This document shows, one piece after another, positions 34,786 through 35,988 of a stretch of 35,988 bases of DNA. Both the position numbers and the translations under genes were made by a program. Source of the DNA: Myxococcales bacterium (GTDB lineage Bacteria > Myxococcota_A > UBA9160 > SMWR01); NCBI GenBank assembly GCA_022561775.1, contig JADFQO010000029.1:1-35988 (forward strand). Reading direction: 5' to 3'. Positions within the stretch are counted from its first letter, which is position 1. Every line of letters begins with the position of its first letter. The notes beneath the pieces were generated by a model, which saw only the letters and a program-made list of their open reading frames with translations, ran no database searches and was not told where the DNA came from.

Positions 34786-34815
34786 ATCTTACTTCGATGT
34801 CCGATGTGATTTCAA
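34786..34815 (-). promoter_or_regulatory. Candidate sigma70-type promoter of the glutathione transferase gene
   Basis: On the minus strand TTGAAA (34815-34810) and TAAGAT (34791-34786) are separated by 18 bp, 26 bp before the GTG start. They match the -35 and -10 consensus at 5/6 and 4/6 positions. Confidence 0.4.
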
Positions 34816-35098
34816 CGCTTCCACACGCTCTCGGATCGCTCTTCGATTGAACCGGCGTCCGCGCAAGACGCTTGACTTTCGATGGCCAGCAGACGCATTC
34901 AATGAAGCGGTTGCATAGACCCGTTGAGTGCAAGCCCAATAGGTCCAAACTTGGCTGACGGCTTACACAGACCGGGCTACCGATTGGTTGCTTCACTGCT
35001 GACCCAAATGGGAAGTATTGAAATCTGAAGAGATTTCACAGATTGCCCCGTGACTGGGGGATCAACCCGTTCCGATGTCCTATTGGCGGCGGCCAGCC
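34816..35098. other. Gene-free region between the glutathione transferase promoter and the FG-GAP gene
   Basis: No gene recognised in this stretch, which completes the 339-bp gap from 34760. It is less GC-rich than the surrounding genes and contains 58-bp repeat copy B at 35003-35060. Confidence 0.5.
35003..35060 (+). repeat. 58-bp direct repeat, copy B
   Basis: Same unit as 31406-31463, 3597 bp downstream. The hairpin is TGAAATCT-GAAG-AGATTTCA (35019-35038), one pair longer than in copy A. The C-G pair at the top of copy A's stem is T-A here, so base pairing is kept despite substitutions. Confidence 0.85.
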
Positions 35099-35988
35099 TC
35101 AGATTGCCGGGCTGGGGCGCGAGCCCTCCGGTACCGCGACGGACCCGCGCCCGATTGGACTTCGGCGCCGCCGGTGCAGCCAGCCGAGCAGCGCCGCGCC
35201 CGAGATCAGCGAGGCGGTTGCGCTCGGCTCCGGCAAGAGCACGAAGCCCGTGGCGGTGCCCAGGTATACGAAGGCCGCGCCCTCGTTTGTCTCCTTCACC
35301 ACAGCCCGGGGGTCGAAGTCGTCATAGAGATTGGCGCCAACGATCACGTCAGCGGAGCCGTCGCCGTTGACGTCCCCGGCACCAGAGACAGAGGTGCCCA
35401 GAAGTGCGAAGGCCTGGTTCGACTCCAGCTGCGCGTGCGCGGTGGAGGGATTCCCATCTGCAATGCCCGTGGCGCTGCCCAGGAACACGAAGGCCGCGCC
35501 CTCGAACTCCTGGCCCGCGGAGTAGAAATCGGCGCCGACGATCACGTCGGCGAAGCCGTCGCCGTTGACGTCCCCGGCGCCAGAGACAGAGACGCCCAGA
35601 AACGCGCTGGCCTGGTTCGACTCCAGCTGCGCGTGCGCGGTGGAGGGATTCCCATCTGCAATGCCCGTGGCGCTGCCCAGGAACACGAAGGCCGCGCCCT
35701 CGAACGTCTCACCCGCGGAGTAGTCCCGGGCGCCGACGATCACGTCGGCGTAGCCGTCGCCGTTGACGTCCCCGGCGCCAGAGACAGAGAAGCCCAGCAA
35801 CGCGGTGTCCTGGTTCGACTCGAGCTGCGCGTGTGCGGTGGAGGGGTTCCCATCTGCAATGCCCGCCGCACTGCCCAGGAACACGAAGGCTGCGCCCTCG
35901 GCGTTCTGACCTGCGGCGTAGCCCGGGGCGCCGACGATCACGTCGGCGTAGCCGTCGCCGTTGACGCTCCCGGCTCCGGAGACGCTCC
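35099..35988 (-). CDS. FG-GAP repeat surface protein with PEP-CTERM sorting signal (5' partial)
   Basis: Reads leftward and stays open to the right edge of the window, so the N-terminus and signal peptide are outside; the GTG at 35941 is internal. At least 296 residues are visible. They consist of near-identical 66-residue FG-GAP/integrin-alpha-like units, each with a Ca-binding loop DVNGDGxADVIVGA and the spacer GNPSTAHAQLESNQ. The C-terminus has LLPEPSATASLISGAALLGW followed by an HRRRR cluster, a PEP-CTERM signal recognised by exosortase, so the protein is probably processed and sent to the cell surface or matrix. Unusually, about 20 more residues follow the Arg cluster. No exosortase gene lies in the window. 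Confidence 0.88.
   Translation of the reverse strand, partial: SVSGAGSVNGDGYADVIVGAPGYAAGQNAEGAAFVFLGSAAGIADGNPSTAHAQLESNQDTALLGFSVSGAGDVNGDGYADVIVGARDYSAGETFEGAAFVFLGSATGIADGNPSTAHAQLESNQASAFLGVSVSGAGDVNGDGFADVIVGADFYSAGQEFEGAAFVFLGSATGIADGNPSTAHAQLESNQAFALLGTSVSGAGDVNGDGSADVIVGANLYDDFDPRAVVKETNEGAAFVYLGTATGFVLLPEPSATASLISGAALLGWLHRRRRSPIGRGSVAVPEGSRPSPAI
35413..35988 (-). repeat. 198-bp tandem repeats within the FG-GAP gene
   Basis: Equivalent positions recur at 35413, 35611 and 35809, a 198-bp period (66 codons) with very high nucleotide identity. The array continues past the window edge. Identity at DNA level, not only protein level, suggests recent duplication or gene conversion. Confidence 0.85.

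Noticed and set aside
35413-35988. CRISPR-like array of regular repeats
   Set aside because: The 198-bp units are in-frame FG-GAP coding repeats without spacers.

Overview
The window is a high-GC, gene-dense bacterial chromosome segment. The gene content suggests a Myxococcota-like (former Deltaproteobacteria) organism or a nearby lineage: an MglA-type small GTPase, DUF4388/PATAN signalling, an ExeA-like ATPase fused to a PEGA domain, a PEP-CTERM surface protein with FG-GAP repeats, a secreted protein with thrombospondin type 3 and dockerin-like repeats, and the order pheS-pheT-ihfA-merR. This placement is inferred from gene content, not from phylogeny.

Layout. 1-3053: methylmalonyl-CoA mutase (5' end outside the window) overlapping its chaperone GTPase MeaB, followed by two tandem 64/65-bp REP-like hairpin units. 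3343-5427: lone MglA-like GTPase, then ribBA. 5512-7935: MoxR-type AAA+ ATPase plus CoxE-like VWA protein. 7936-8490: 555-bp gene-free stretch rich in inverted repeats. 8491-9978: miaB. 10141-13532: a GTGA-overlapped pair, REC-GAF-degenerate GGDEF followed by pseudo-receiver-PATAN-putative pseudo-GTPase. 13700-16816: guaB and guaA. 16877-21258: dnaE overlapped by a secreted FlgT/LPP20-like protein. 21282-29007: tRNA-Val(GAC), thrS, infC, rpmI, rplT, pheS, pheT, ihfA and a MerR-family regulator, a conserved translation cluster. 29023-29490 (minus): a 155-aa protein of unknown function. 29688-31282: ExeA-PEGA ATPase and tRNA-Pro(GGG). 31283-35988: accessory, cell-surface-oriented region with a secreted multidomain protein, a short remnant of a CaiB/BaiF CoA-transferase, a YfcG-like glutathione transferase and a PEP-CTERM FG-GAP protein that runs off the right edge.

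Most of the left 31 kb is housekeeping: propionyl-CoA/methylmalonyl-CoA metabolism, riboflavin, guanine nucleotides, replication, tRNA modification and charging. The less ordinary material is the two-gene signalling pair at 10.1-13.5 kb, where catalytic motifs are lost but possible ligand-binding features remain, and two 58-bp direct repeats about 3.6 kb apart (31406-31463 and 35003-35060). Those repeats share a hairpin whose differences include a compensatory base-pair change, and they bracket the surface-protein region next to tRNA-Pro. I see no CRISPR array, complete insertion sequence, prophage or recognised defence system.
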